Assembly (NCBI GenBank): GCA_018268715.1
Contig: JAFDVZ010000008.1
Location: 308,325 to 372,324 of the forward strand
DNA length: 64,000 nucleotides
DNA from: Acidobacteriota bacterium
GTDB taxonomy: Bacteria > Acidobacteriota > Terriglobia > Bryobacterales > Bryobacteraceae
Direction of reading: 5' to 3'
Below the pieces are notes generated by a model. It saw nothing but the letters and a program-made list of their open reading frames with translations. It did not search any database and was not told where the DNA came from. The position numbers and the translations under genes were made by a program. Within the stretch, counting starts at the first letter, position 1. Each line of letters opens with the position of its first letter. Shown here in pieces: positions 42,420-53,221 of this stretch.

Positions 42420-44846
42420 CTATTCGTAGCGCAGCGCGCGAAGCGGTTCGATGGCGGCGGCGCGGCTGGCGGGAGCGGCGATGGCGAAGGCGGCCACGGC
42501 GAGCAGGACGAGCGGCACCGCCACGAAGGTGACGACATCGTGCGCGCCGACGCCGTACAGGAACGAGGCGGCGAAACGCGTGATAGCGGCGGCGAGCGCG
42601 AGTCCAACGACCATTCCGACGGCGGCCAGCGCGAGGCCCTGACGAACCACCATGGCGAGGACGCCGGCGCGGTCGGCCCCGAGAGCCATGCGGATGCCGA
42701 TTTCGCGCGTGCGGGAACGCACCACGTAGCTGAGCACTCCGTAGAGGCCGACGGCGGCCAGCGTCAGCCCGATCAACCCAAAGACGCCGAGCAGAACGGC
42801 GCACGACTTCGGCAGCAGCAGGGCCTTGTCGACGTGCTGCTGCATGGTTTCGGAACTGGTGACGGCGAGCGTCGGGTCGAGGCGGAGCAGGATGTCACGG
42901 ATGGCGCGCTCATCCGGGCGGCCGCCGGACTTGACCACCAGCGTGGTTCCAAAGAAGCTCATCACCTTCTCCGGGGCGGCTTCGAGCGACAGGTAGGCGC
43001 AGGGGCGCGGCTCCTCGCCGAGGGTGCGCGACTTGGCGTTCTTCACCACCGCGATGACCTGGTAAACCTGGTTGTCGCCGCGAACGGTGGAACCGACCGC
43101 GCCGCCCCCCGGGAACAGATTCGAGGCGAGTTTCTCATTCAGAATGGCCGTCCCGGTGGTGTCGCGCTGGTCGAAGTCGCGGCCGGCCGCGATGGGGATG
43201 CCGAAAGCGGCGAAGTAGTTCCGGCCCACGCGGTACACATCGGCGTCCGAGCTCTTCTTGCCGGCGGCGGACTGGCTCTCGAAGTCGAAGTCCACTCCGC
43301 CGATGCTCAGCGGCACGCTATCGACGAACGAGACGGCGCGCACGCCGGGCAGCGCTTCGACGCGCTCGCGCAGATCGGAGAGGAACTGGCGGTTGCGCTC
43401 CGGCGTGTAACCGTTCAGCTTGGGGTCGAAGCCGAGCATCAGGACGTTGCCGGTGTTCATGCCAAGGTCGATGGAAGAGGCGTTGGCCAGGCTGCGCACG
43501 AATAGTCCCGCGCCGATCAGCAGAATCAGCGACAGGGACACCTGCACCACCACCAGGATGTTCCGCAATCCGAAACGGCGTCCCGCGCCAAAACCGGCGC
43601 CGGTGTCCTTAAGGGATGAGATCAGGTCCGTGCGAACCGAACGCAGCGCGGGGGCCAGTCCGAACAGCACTCCGGTGGCCAGGGCGATGGCGATCGTATA
43701 AAGAAGGACGCGCCAGTCCGGCGTGAAGTCGAAGGTGATGGGGAAGGTGACCGGCAGGCGGAAGCGTGACAAGGCCGAGGCGGCCACAGCCGCGAGCACG
43801 AATCCCAAGGCGGCGCCCGCCAGCGCGAGGAAGACGCTTTCGGTAAGCAACTGGCGGACCAGGCGCCAGCGGCTGGCGCCGATGGAGAGGCGGATGCCGA
43901 TTTCCTTCGACCGGGCGGCCGCGCGCGCGAGCATCAGGTTCGCCACGTTGGCGCAGGCGATGAGCAGCACCAGGCCCACCACGACCATCAGGACGGCCAT
44001 CAGTCCGATCATGTTGCCGAACTCGGGCATGCGGCCCGCGCGGCTCAGGGTCCAGGGCTTCTTCAGGCGGCCGGTGTCGTTCTTAAAGTAGGTCGTGTCG
44101 ATGCGGTTCTTGACCACGGCGAGCGCCGCCAGCGCCTCCTCGCGGGAGACGCCGTCACGCAGGCGGGCATCCACCATGATCCACTGTGCGTTGCGCTTCT
44201 CCTTGACCCCGTCCTTTACGAGGTCGGGCATCAGGTGGGCGTACATGGAAAGCGGCGTCCAGAACTCCCCGGCGATCATTTTGATGGTGCCGGAGAAGCC
44301 GGGCGGCGCCACGCCGACCACCGTGTACTGGCGGCCATTAATGAGGACTGGCTTTCCGACGACGGAGGCGTCCGCGCCGAAACGGCGCTGCCAAAGCGCG
44401 TAGCCGAGGACGACGACCGGTTCGCGGCCTTCGGCGGCGTCTTCTTCAGGAAGGAAGTCGCGGCCCAGGGCCATGCGGACTCCGGCCACGCGAAAGAAGT
44501 TGGCGGTGGCGAGTTGGCCCCACACGCGTTCGGGTTCGCCCGAGCCGCCCACGTTGGCGGGCACGAGGGGGAAGAATCCCGAGACGCCTTCGAAAACCTT
44601 CCCGGTGGTCTGTTCGCGAATGTCGCGGAAGTTCGGCCAGGAGATCGTCTTGCTGCCGTTCATGGTGAGCAGGCGGTCCGGCTCGCGCACCGGGAGGGAG
44701 GCGAATACCAGAGAGTTGACCACGCTATAGACGGTGGAGTTGGCGGCGACTCCAAGGGCGACCGAGATGATGACGACCGCTGTGAAGGCCGGAGTCCGGG
44801 CGAACGAGCGCGCGGCGTAGACGAGATCCTGGATGAGCGAACGCAT
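42420..44846 (-). CDS. ADOP-family duplicated orphan ABC permease
   Basis: The 808-residue protein has the layout of acidobacterial duplicated orphan permeases: MRSLIQDLVYAARSFARTPAFTAVVIISVALGVAANSTVYSVVNSL (first helix), a MacB-type periplasmic domain, an FtsX block (VVGLVLLIACANVANLMLARAAARSKEIGIRLSIGASRWRLVRQLLTES), a second periplasmic domain and a second FtsX block ending in EPLRALRYE. There is no adjacent ATPase, which is usual for the family. These proteins probably work with ATPases encoded elsewhere, or mechanically. Confidence 0.93.
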   Translation of the reverse strand: MRSLIQDLVYAARSFARTPAFTAVVIISVALGVAANSTVYSVVNSLVFASLPVREPDRLLTMNGSKTISWPNFRDIREQTTGKVFEGVSGFFPLVPANVGGSGEPERVWGQLATANFFRVAGVRMALGRDFLPEEDAAEGREPVVVLGYALWQRRFGADASVVGKPVLINGRQYTVVGVAPPGFSGTIKMIAGEFWTPLSMYAHLMPDLVKDGVKEKRNAQWIMVDARLRDGVSREEALAALAVVKNRIDTTYFKNDTGRLKKPWTLSRAGRMPEFGNMIGLMAVLMVVVGLVLLIACANVANLMLARAAARSKEIGIRLSIGASRWRLVRQLLTESVFLALAGAALGFVLAAVAASALSRFRLPVTFPITFDFTPDWRVLLYTIAIALATGVLFGLAPALRSVRTDLISSLKDTGAGFGAGRRFGLRNILVVVQVSLSLILLIGAGLFVRSLANASSIDLGMNTGNVLMLGFDPKLNGYTPERNRQFLSDLRERVEALPGVRAVSFVDSVPLSIGGVDFDFESQSAAGKKSSDADVYRVGRNYFAAFGIPIAAGRDFDQRDTTGTAILNEKLASNLFPGGGAVGSTVRGDNQVYQVIAVVKNAKSRTLGEEPRPCAYLSLEAAPEKVMSFFGTTLVVKSGGRPDERAIRDILLRLDPTLAVTSSETMQQHVDKALLLPKSCAVLLGVFGLIGLTLAAVGLYGVLSYVVRSRTREIGIRMALGADRAGVLAMVVRQGLALAAVGMVVGLALAAAITRFAASFLYGVGAHDVVTFVAVPLVLLAVAAFAIAAPASRAAAIEPLRALRYE

Positions 44847-44946
44847 AGGTCTAAACGGAAGTTACGGCAGCGCGGGAGAAGAAGTTCGCGGTAGTTTTGC
44901 GGGTGGGCGAGGGAGGGGATCCGGTTATCGACGGAAAAAAGTGGAG

Positions 44947-44958
44947 CCAGACGTCTGG
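44947..44958. promoter_or_regulatory. 12-bp palindrome upstream of the ADOP gene
   Basis: CCAGACGTCTGG is a perfect palindrome about 100 bp upstream of the permease start; the wider GAGCCAG ... CTGGCTC (44944-44950 and 44965-44971) forms another inverted repeat. It could be a regulator site, but nothing else supports this. Confidence 0.3.
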
Positions 44959-45080
44959 CGCGTACTGGCTCTCATAACCAAAGAATTGTCCGCTTCGGTT
45001 CCCTCACGAATTCGAGAGTAGCGGGTGGGACGCGGGGCCTCAATAAACGAAGGTACTGGAGCCCGGCCGAACTCGTACCA

Positions 45081-46145
45081 TCAAATGCGGGCAAGGACCG
45101 CGTCGGTGACTTCGCTGGTGCGGCTGGCGCCGCCGAGGTCGGCCGTGCGGACCGTTCCATCCGCCAGCACGGCGGCCACGGCGCGCTCCACCGATTTGCC
45201 GCCTTCCTTCAATCCCAGATGATCGAGCATCATGCCGGCCGAGAGAATAGCGGCCATCGGATTCACGACGCCGCGCCCGGCGATGTCCGGCGCGGAGCCG
45301 TGCACGGGCTCAAACATCGACGGATGTCGGCGGGTGGGGTCGAGGTTCGCGCTGGGGGCCAGACCGATGCTGCCGGTGACGATGGCGGACACATCGCTGA
45401 GAATGTCGCCGAACAGGTTCGAGCCCACCACTACGTCGAAGGTGTGGGGGCGTCGGACGAAGTTCATGGCGGCGGCGTCGACCAGCAGGGATTCGGTTTC
45501 CACCCGCGGGTATTCGGAGGCCACCGCCTGGAAGGTGCGGTCCCAGAGGACCATGCCGAAGCCCTGGGCGTTGGACTTGGTGACGGAGGTGACGCGCTTG
45601 CGGCGGGTCATCGCCAGGTCGAAAGCGAAGCGGACCACGCGTTCGATGCCGCGGCGGGTGAACACGGCGGTTTGAATCGCCACTTCCTCGGGTTGGGTGT
45701 GGTAGAGGAAGCCGCCGATCTGGGCGTATTCGCCTTCGGTGTTTTCGCGCACCACCACCATGTCGATGTCGCCGCCTTTATAGCGGGCAAGGGGCGATTC
45801 GACGCCGGGGTAGAGGACCGCGGGCCGAACGTTGGCGAACTGGTCGAAGGCGCGGCGGATGGGGAGCAGCAGGCCATTCAGCGTGACATGGTCCGGGATG
45901 TCAGGGTGGCCGACGGCGCCGAGCAGGATCGCATCGGCCGGACGGAGCAGGTCGAGCGCGCCAACCGGCATCATGCGGCCGTGGTTGAAATAGTATTCGG
46001 CGCCCCAGTCGTATTCGGCGAAGGCGAACTCGGCTCCGAACTTCGCCCCAGTGTGCTCGAGAACGCGGCGAGCCGCGGGTGTGACTTCAACGCCAACGCC
46101 GTCTCCGGCGATGACGGCAATCGAGAATTTCGCCATCAGCCCCAT
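45081..46145 (-). CDS. tartrate/D-malate dehydrogenase of the isopropylmalate dehydrogenase family
   Basis: The 354-residue enzyme belongs to the beta-decarboxylating dehydrogenases: IAVIAGDGVGVEVTPAARRVLE (start of the fold), VVVRENTEGEYAQIGG, VTSVTKSNAQGFGMVLWDRTFQ (the catalytic Lys region), VVVGSNLFGDILSDVSAIVTGSIGLAPSAN and MFEPVHGSAPDIAGRGVVNPMAAILS. The variants (for instance the absence of the isocitrate phosphorylation-loop Ser) fit tartrate dehydrogenase/D-malate dehydrogenase (TtuC/DmlA) better than LeuB or Icd. It uses NAD with divalent metal. It is not next to leu or tartrate genes. Confidence 0.85.
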   Translation of the reverse strand: MGLMAKFSIAVIAGDGVGVEVTPAARRVLEHTGAKFGAEFAFAEYDWGAEYYFNHGRMMPVGALDLLRPADAILLGAVGHPDIPDHVTLNGLLLPIRRAFDQFANVRPAVLYPGVESPLARYKGGDIDMVVVRENTEGEYAQIGGFLYHTQPEEVAIQTAVFTRRGIERVVRFAFDLAMTRRKRVTSVTKSNAQGFGMVLWDRTFQAVASEYPRVETESLLVDAAAMNFVRRPHTFDVVVGSNLFGDILSDVSAIVTGSIGLAPSANLDPTRRHPSMFEPVHGSAPDIAGRGVVNPMAAILSAGMMLDHLGLKEGGKSVERAVAAVLADGTVRTADLGGASRTSEVTDAVLARI

Positions 46146-46207
46146 GATATCGGGCTTGGCGGACGGGGGAACGGGGCCATCCCGTCAACAGGGCTGCGCG
46201 GGGGCGA

Positions 46208-47332
46208 TCAGACGCCCGAGTGGCGGCGAAGTTCGACCGGAGGCCTTAGGATCAGCTTTCGGCGGCTGACAGCGGTGGCGGCGGAACTTTCCGGCGCCTG
46301 GACGACAGGGGCCGTGGTGGAGAACGTGAGGCGCCATTCCGAATGCCCCATCACGTAGAGGCGCGCGGTGGCGCCTGCCAGCGAATCGGTTTCACCGTCG
46401 GCGTCGCCGATGACTTGCGGATACCAGCCGACGCCGTCCAGCAGTTTCGCCGGGAGAGTCCAGGCCAACGGATTGGCGACGTCCGGGTTGAACGCCATGT
46501 ATACGCCCTCCTGCGACCAGAGGACGTCGCCGGCGACGTGGTTCAAGAGCACAACATACTGCTGAAGAACTGTATTCCAGTGAACAGATGGGCCCCAAAA
46601 CGACTCGGGTGAATTGGACGCCCAATCGGCGCGGGCGGGAAATACCGGCGTCTGTCTGCCTCCCAGACCCGGTTCGGTCCAATCGCCGTTGTAGAACTTG
46701 AATACGCGACCCTGCGGATCGGCCACATCCGCCACCGCCAGACGGGCCTCGGAAACGCCCTGACCTTCCAGGGCGCCGCCGTAATTGGTGTACAAAATGT
46801 AGAAATATTCGCCGTTACGGTCCGGAATTACGGTGAAATCGCCGCTTCCTCCCGCAAAATAGCGATTGGCGGTCGCGCAGTCCGGGACGTCGCCCGAACG
46901 AACGATCGTGCCGAGATCGGTGAACGAGATCCCGTCGTCGGAGACCATCTCGCCGATTTCCGGGGCCGTCAGGGGCAGACCGGGACAAACCTCCTGCGGC
47001 TCAGTGTGATACCAGGCGTAGATCTTTCCGTCCGGGGCGGCCCAGGCCGATTCGATCCAGCGCCATTTGTCTTCTCCCTGGACGAATACGGCGCGGGATT
47101 TCGCGTATTGGGCCGGGGACTGGCGGACGCTGCGAACCGCCGTGTTGAGGGAGTTGAAAACGTACATCTGCCCGTCGAACCAATACGCCGGGCTGTTGGA
47201 ATCAACCACGGCCGGGAAATCGGCGGACTCGGCGGGCTGGACGGAAACCGTCTGGCCTTTCACCGCCAGCGCCAGACACAGCGCCAGCAGAAACCGACAC
47301 GGTCGCACCATGTCCATGCTCATCGACAACAT
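46208..47332 (-). CDS. secreted protein of unknown function, propeller-like
   Basis: The 374-residue protein has a signal peptide (MVRPCRFLLALCLALAVKGQ region) and then repeated beta-strand blocks with Trp/Tyr/Asp-rich turns, such as AYWFDGQMYVFNSLN, RWIESAWAAPDGKIYAWYHTEP, GDFTVIPDRNGEYFYILYTNYGG and FWGPSVHWNTVLQQYVVLLNH. These recall five-bladed propeller glycosidase-like domains, yet no catalytic set could be assigned. Several ATGs lie close together (47332, 47311); the first that gives a plausible signal was used. Confidence 0.65.
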   Translation of the reverse strand: MLSMSMDMVRPCRFLLALCLALAVKGQTVSVQPAESADFPAVVDSNSPAYWFDGQMYVFNSLNTAVRSVRQSPAQYAKSRAVFVQGEDKWRWIESAWAAPDGKIYAWYHTEPQEVCPGLPLTAPEIGEMVSDDGISFTDLGTIVRSGDVPDCATANRYFAGGSGDFTVIPDRNGEYFYILYTNYGGALEGQGVSEARLAVADVADPQGRVFKFYNGDWTEPGLGGRQTPVFPARADWASNSPESFWGPSVHWNTVLQQYVVLLNHVAGDVLWSQEGVYMAFNPDVANPLAWTLPAKLLDGVGWYPQVIGDADGETDSLAGATARLYVMGHSEWRLTFSTTAPVVQAPESSAATAVSRRKLILRPPVELRRHSGV

Positions 47333-47594
47333 CGCCGGAGAAATGGAGCCTTCTCCTCGCGCCTCCTGCTTTCGACCCGAAACCACTGCACTTAAAGACG
47401 CGAAAAACACCCCCGGGTTTAGTTCACGCCGGAATGTTTCAACCTAGATCGACGCCAGCGAACGTCTTAGGCCTTGGAGGATGCTAAAGCGGGTCCGGAA
47501 ACGTCGCTGGCGAGCATTAGACGCCGGTTGGGGCTCGGCGGTTCCATCGAAAAAGGCGAGGAACAGACGGCGTGGACGTGGTGTCTATCCGGGC

Positions 47595-48353
47595 ATGTTC
47601 GAGACAACTTTAACTCTGAGTTCCGGACGGCAAAAACCGTGGACGGTTTTCGCCGGACTTAGCGGGCAGTTACTCGCCCTGGGCGCCGCCATGCTAGTCC
47701 CGCTGATCTACACGGACCGTTTGCCGCTATTTCGAATTTCCGACTTACACATCATGGCGCCGTTGGCCAAGCCCCTGTCGCTAACTCCCGCGCCGCCCGC
47801 GATGGCTGACAGACGACCGAGTCCGAGGCCGCAATTTGTAAGTCCCCACGGACTGATCGCGCCGATCGGGATTCCCAGCAAAGTCATCGAGATCGACGAC
47901 GGACCCCTGCTGGCGGCCTATGACGGGCCGAGCATCCCCGGCGCCGTTCCGGACAGCCATCCGGCGGTCGCCGGCATCCTGTCGCACGTGGCGGCGGCGC
48001 CTCCGCCTCCCGTCGTGAAACCGCGCCCGGTGGAGACCGCGCCGCCGCCCGAAAAGACGATTCCGAGAATTCGCATCGGCGGCGACGTGCAGGCGGCGCG
48101 CATCCTTCACAGGGTGTTGCCGGTGTACCCGCCGCTGGCGCGGCAGGCGCGAGTGTCAGGCGCCGTACAGTTGCTGGGCGTCGTCGGCAGAGACGGCCGC
48201 GTGGCGCAATTGCAGGTCATCAGCGGCCATCCGCTACTGGTGCGGGCGGCGCTCGACGCGGTGCAGCAGTGGACTTATCGGCCCACGCTGCTGAATGGAG
48301 AGCCGGTGGAAGTGGTGGCTCCGATTGAGGTGAGATTCACGTTGGCGCAGTAG
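47595..48353 (+). CDS. TonB-family energy transducer
   Basis: The 252-residue protein has an N-terminal cytoplasmic stub, one membrane helix (about 18-38), a Pro-rich periplasmic stretch (PAPPAMADRRPSPRPQ, VAAAPPPPVVKPRPVETAPPPEK) and a C-terminal TonB domain (about 170-252: ILHRVLPVYPPLARQARVSGAVQLLGVVGRDGRVAQLQVISGHPLLVRAALDAVQQWTYRP). It likely passes energy to TonB receptors. ExbB/ExbD genes are not in the window. The ATG at 47595 gives a standard layout; the open frame begins earlier. Confidence 0.85.
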   Translation: MFETTLTLSSGRQKPWTVFAGLSGQLLALGAAMLVPLIYTDRLPLFRISDLHIMAPLAKPLSLTPAPPAMADRRPSPRPQFVSPHGLIAPIGIPSKVIEIDDGPLLAAYDGPSIPGAVPDSHPAVAGILSHVAAAPPPPVVKPRPVETAPPPEKTIPRIRIGGDVQAARILHRVLPVYPPLARQARVSGAVQLLGVVGRDGRVAQLQVISGHPLLVRAALDAVQQWTYRPTLLNGEPVEVVAPIEVRFTLAQ

Positions 48354-48358
48354 CCGAG

Positions 48359-48949
48359 TCAGTCCAGCCCCTGTAGCCGCCGGCGACGATCCACCAGCAG
48401 GATCAGGAGATAGAGAAGCACGAACAGAGCGGCGGCGGCGCCCACCATGTGCCATAAGTGCGACTTGAGCCATGGAAATGACTCGCGCCCTAACTGCGCG
48501 CCGAGATAGGCGAGTCCGAAGTAACGCGGAATCCTGGCCGCCGCCATGACGAGCAAGTAGGTGACGGCCGGGACTTCAAAGACGCCGGCGCAGATGACGA
48601 AGAACTTCATCGGCATCGGAATGGGAATGAGAGCGGGGATAAAAACAGTCAACAGACCGTAACGCTGAAACCACTTCTCGAAGCGTTCGAAGCGGGGACG
48701 GCCGCGGTATTTCCGCAATGCGGCTTCCCCGCCCCGGCGCGCGATGGCGTACAGGACGTAGCCGCCAATCAGCGAACCGACAACGGCCAGAGCCGCCATG
48801 AGATAGGCCTGTTGCGGGCGATTCACGCACAACAGCACCAACATCCAGTCGAGTCCGCCGGGCGAGGGCAAGCCGGCGCCGTCGACGATGGCGAAGATGA
48901 ACACACCGAGGGGGCCCCACGCGACAAGCGTGTTCAGCAAAGACTTCAT
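48359..48949 (-). CDS. DedA/VTT-domain membrane protein
   Basis: The 196-residue membrane protein fits the VTT/DedA group: GPLGVFIFAIVDGAGLPSPGGLDWMLVLL, GGYVLYAIARRGGEAALRK, FQRYGLLTVFIPALIPIPMPMKFFVICAGVFEVPAVTYLLVMAAARIPRYFGLAYLG. It has four or five hydrophobic segments. Some relatives flip undecaprenyl phosphate or other lipids. Its start directly abuts the stop of ligA, so the two probably share a transcript. Confidence 0.85.
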   Translation of the reverse strand: MKSLLNTLVAWGPLGVFIFAIVDGAGLPSPGGLDWMLVLLCVNRPQQAYLMAALAVVGSLIGGYVLYAIARRGGEAALRKYRGRPRFERFEKWFQRYGLLTVFIPALIPIPMPMKFFVICAGVFEVPAVTYLLVMAAARIPRYFGLAYLGAQLGRESFPWLKSHLWHMVGAAAALFVLLYLLILLVDRRRRLQGLD

Positions 48950-50932
<1,983 letters not shown>

Positions 50933-50945
50933 TCAGCCGTTACAA

Positions 50946-51929
50946 TTGAAATGCGGAAGGGCATTTGTTATCGCTACCTACCAGAATACCGTCCTGATCT
51001 ACAATCCCGTAGCCGGCAAGGTGCGATCGACGAATGGACGAATCATCCAACGGGCGCTCGAACTGCTCGAACGCGAGGGGATTCGGGCGCGCGCCGTTCC
51101 GACTACCGGTCCGGGAACCGCGGGCGAGATCGCGCGCCAGGCGATTCTGAAGGACCCCGACCTGATTGTGGCGATGGGCGGCGACGGCACCATCAATGAA
51201 GTCGCCAATGGGATGGTCTTTTCGCCCGTCCCGCTGGCGGTGCTGCCGGCGGGGACGGCGAACGTCCTGGCGATGGAACTGGGGCTGGGAAACCGGCTGG
51301 ACAAGGCCGTTCGGATGCTGCCGCAATGCGCGCCGGAGCGGATTTCGGTGGGGCAAGTGCATTCGGCGATGGGGTCGCGATACTTCCTGCTGATGGCCGG
51401 GGCGGGGCTGGACGCACAGATCGTATACAACGTCAACGCGAACGTGAAGAAGCAGTTGGGCAAACTCGCCTACTGGAGCGCGGGGTTCTCGATGGTGGGG
51501 CGGAGTTTGTCGCAACTGGACGCCTTGCTGAACGGCGACAGGCATCGTTGCGGATTCGCGCTGGCGAGCCGCGTGAAGAACTACGGCGGCGACCTGACCA
51601 TCGCAACCGGCGCCTCGTTATTCGAAAACGACTTCGAGACGGTGCTGTTCGAAGGGCGACACGCGTCGCGGTTTCTGTTGCACTTTATTGGGGTGCTGGC
51701 TCAATCAGTGGAGAGCTTTCCCGGCGTGCGGGTGGCGCGCGCACGGAAGGTGGAGTTTCAAGGCGCCGGGGACGAACGCGTCTATATACAAGTGGACGGC
51801 GAGTTCGCGGGACGGCTGCCGGCGCGAATCGAGATCGTCGAGAACGCACTGACGCTGATGGCCCCGGTCGACGCGCGGCAACGCCTGGGGATCAAGGCGA
51901 CTGAAGCGCTCATGCCCGCATCCGGGTGA
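50946..51929 (+). CDS. diacylglycerol/lipid kinase
   Basis: The protein has the DAGK catalytic fold: VLIYNPVAGKVRS, DLIVAMGGDGTINEVANGM (with the G-G-D-G-T motif) and LPAGTANVLAMELGL, followed by a beta-rich C-terminal half. Family members phosphorylate diacylglycerol, sphingosine or related lipids. No ATG exists near the start; the TTG at 50946 (327 residues) and one at 50925 inside ligA are candidates, and the true start could lie slightly further downstream. The stop overlaps the GTG alternative start of the next gene. Confidence 0.85.
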   Translation: MKCGRAFVIATYQNTVLIYNPVAGKVRSTNGRIIQRALELLEREGIRARAVPTTGPGTAGEIARQAILKDPDLIVAMGGDGTINEVANGMVFSPVPLAVLPAGTANVLAMELGLGNRLDKAVRMLPQCAPERISVGQVHSAMGSRYFLLMAGAGLDAQIVYNVNANVKKQLGKLAYWSAGFSMVGRSLSQLDALLNGDRHRCGFALASRVKNYGGDLTIATGASLFENDFETVLFEGRHASRFLLHFIGVLAQSVESFPGVRVARARKVEFQGAGDERVYIQVDGEFAGRLPARIEIVENALTLMAPVDARQRLGIKATEALMPASG

Positions 51930-51973
51930 CTTCGGCGTCGGCCTTCGATAGAATTCAACCGGGTCTTCATACG

Positions 51974-53209
51974 ATGTCCAGTATTTCTATCAATTCCGCC
52001 GTGCCCATGCGTTGGCCCTCCGCGTGGACTGATCCGGCTCTTCTCGACATCCTGAAAGGCACTCCGGTCAATTGCCTTTTGAACGCACCAAGTAATGTTG
52101 CGGACGCCGCGAAAGCTCGCGGCCTGATGGCGGTATCGCGCGACGAAGCAGCGAAATCCGTGCAATTTCTGGCTGATCCACAGTGGCCGGGCGTACGGCC
52201 CCGAAAGTCCAGCGGCGACGGCGCGGACGCGGGTCCAACCGGCGCCCCCTGGGTGGATTCGAACGCTTGGGCCATCCAACTGGCCAGGGCGCTCGACCCG
52301 TCAAAGCCGGTGTGGGTGGAAGCCGTTCCCGAGCAGGGAACCATTCAAAACGACGCCGCCTACCAACTGGCGGCGGCCGAGCCGCGCGCGTTTGGCGCGC
52401 AATGGGTGGTGAGCCTGGATGAGGCTTCCGCCAAAAAGTTGGCCGAGGGCGACTCGGGACTCAAGACGCGCTGGGGCCGCATGATGGACACGACGCGGTT
52501 CTTTGTCGGCCGGCCCGTGGCCGCGGCCGATACGGTGGCGACGCTCGCCGTGATTTCCGATTTCGCGGGCGACAATGAGTTCCTGGGCAAGGAGTTTCTG
52601 AACATGGCGGCGCGGCGCAACCTGCTGTACTACGTCGCGCCCAAGCGGGCAGCGCTCACGCTTCCGTCGCGGATCGCAACGGCGGTGTTGGTCGACGAAC
52701 AAAAACCGGACGCGGCGTTGACGGCGGCGCTCGAGAAGTTCGTTCGCAACGGCGGGCTGCTGATCGCCTCGATCGGGTCGGGGGCGGCGACGTGGGGGAG
52801 CGCGGCGGGACCCGCGGGTGTGCCCGGATACACGATGCGGGCGTTGGGCAAAGGCAAGATCGCCATTCCCCAGACAGCATGGTCCGATCCGTTTGTAATG
52901 GCGGCGGAAGTGCGGATCCTGGTGGGCCGGCGCACGGATGTGATTCGCATCTTCAACGAAGGAATGATCGGCGTGGCGTATGCGCCCGCGCCGGGCGGCG
53001 GACTGATTCACCTGATTAATTACAGCCGCTGGCGCTCGAGCGAGCAGGTCACCATCGCAACGGCCGAAACGTACGCCAAGGCGCAGGCGACATCTCTCGA
53101 ACATCCGTCGCCGCAGGAGATCAAGGTCACGCCCCGGCCGCAACGTTTCTGCGAGATTCCAATACCGGCGTTTGCGGTATACTCAGCCATCGACTTGCAT
53201 CGCTCTTAG
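51974..53209 (+). CDS. protein of unknown function
   Basis: The protein of about 411 residues matches no family I know. It has no clear signal or membrane helix, contains parallel strand-helix patterns (TPVNCLLNAPSNVADAAKARGLMAVSRDEA; KPVWVEAVPEQG; RIATAVLVDEQKPDAALTAALEKFVRNGGLLIASIGSG) and ends in a small beta region with GGGLIHLINYSRWRSSEQVTI. The middle recalls glycosidase trimerisation-like or glutamine amidotransferase-like folds. The ATG at 51974 is preferred over a GTG at 51926 that overlaps the lipid kinase stop. It precedes the DUF362 gene by 12 bp. Confidence 0.6.
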   Translation: MSSISINSAVPMRWPSAWTDPALLDILKGTPVNCLLNAPSNVADAAKARGLMAVSRDEAAKSVQFLADPQWPGVRPRKSSGDGADAGPTGAPWVDSNAWAIQLARALDPSKPVWVEAVPEQGTIQNDAAYQLAAAEPRAFGAQWVVSLDEASAKKLAEGDSGLKTRWGRMMDTTRFFVGRPVAAADTVATLAVISDFAGDNEFLGKEFLNMAARRNLLYYVAPKRAALTLPSRIATAVLVDEQKPDAALTAALEKFVRNGGLLIASIGSGAATWGSAAGPAGVPGYTMRALGKGKIAIPQTAWSDPFVMAAEVRILVGRRTDVIRIFNEGMIGVAYAPAPGGGLIHLINYSRWRSSEQVTIATAETYAKAQATSLEHPSPQEIKVTPRPQRFCEIPIPAFAVYSAIDLHRS

Positions 53210-53221
53210 AGGGAGCCAGAT

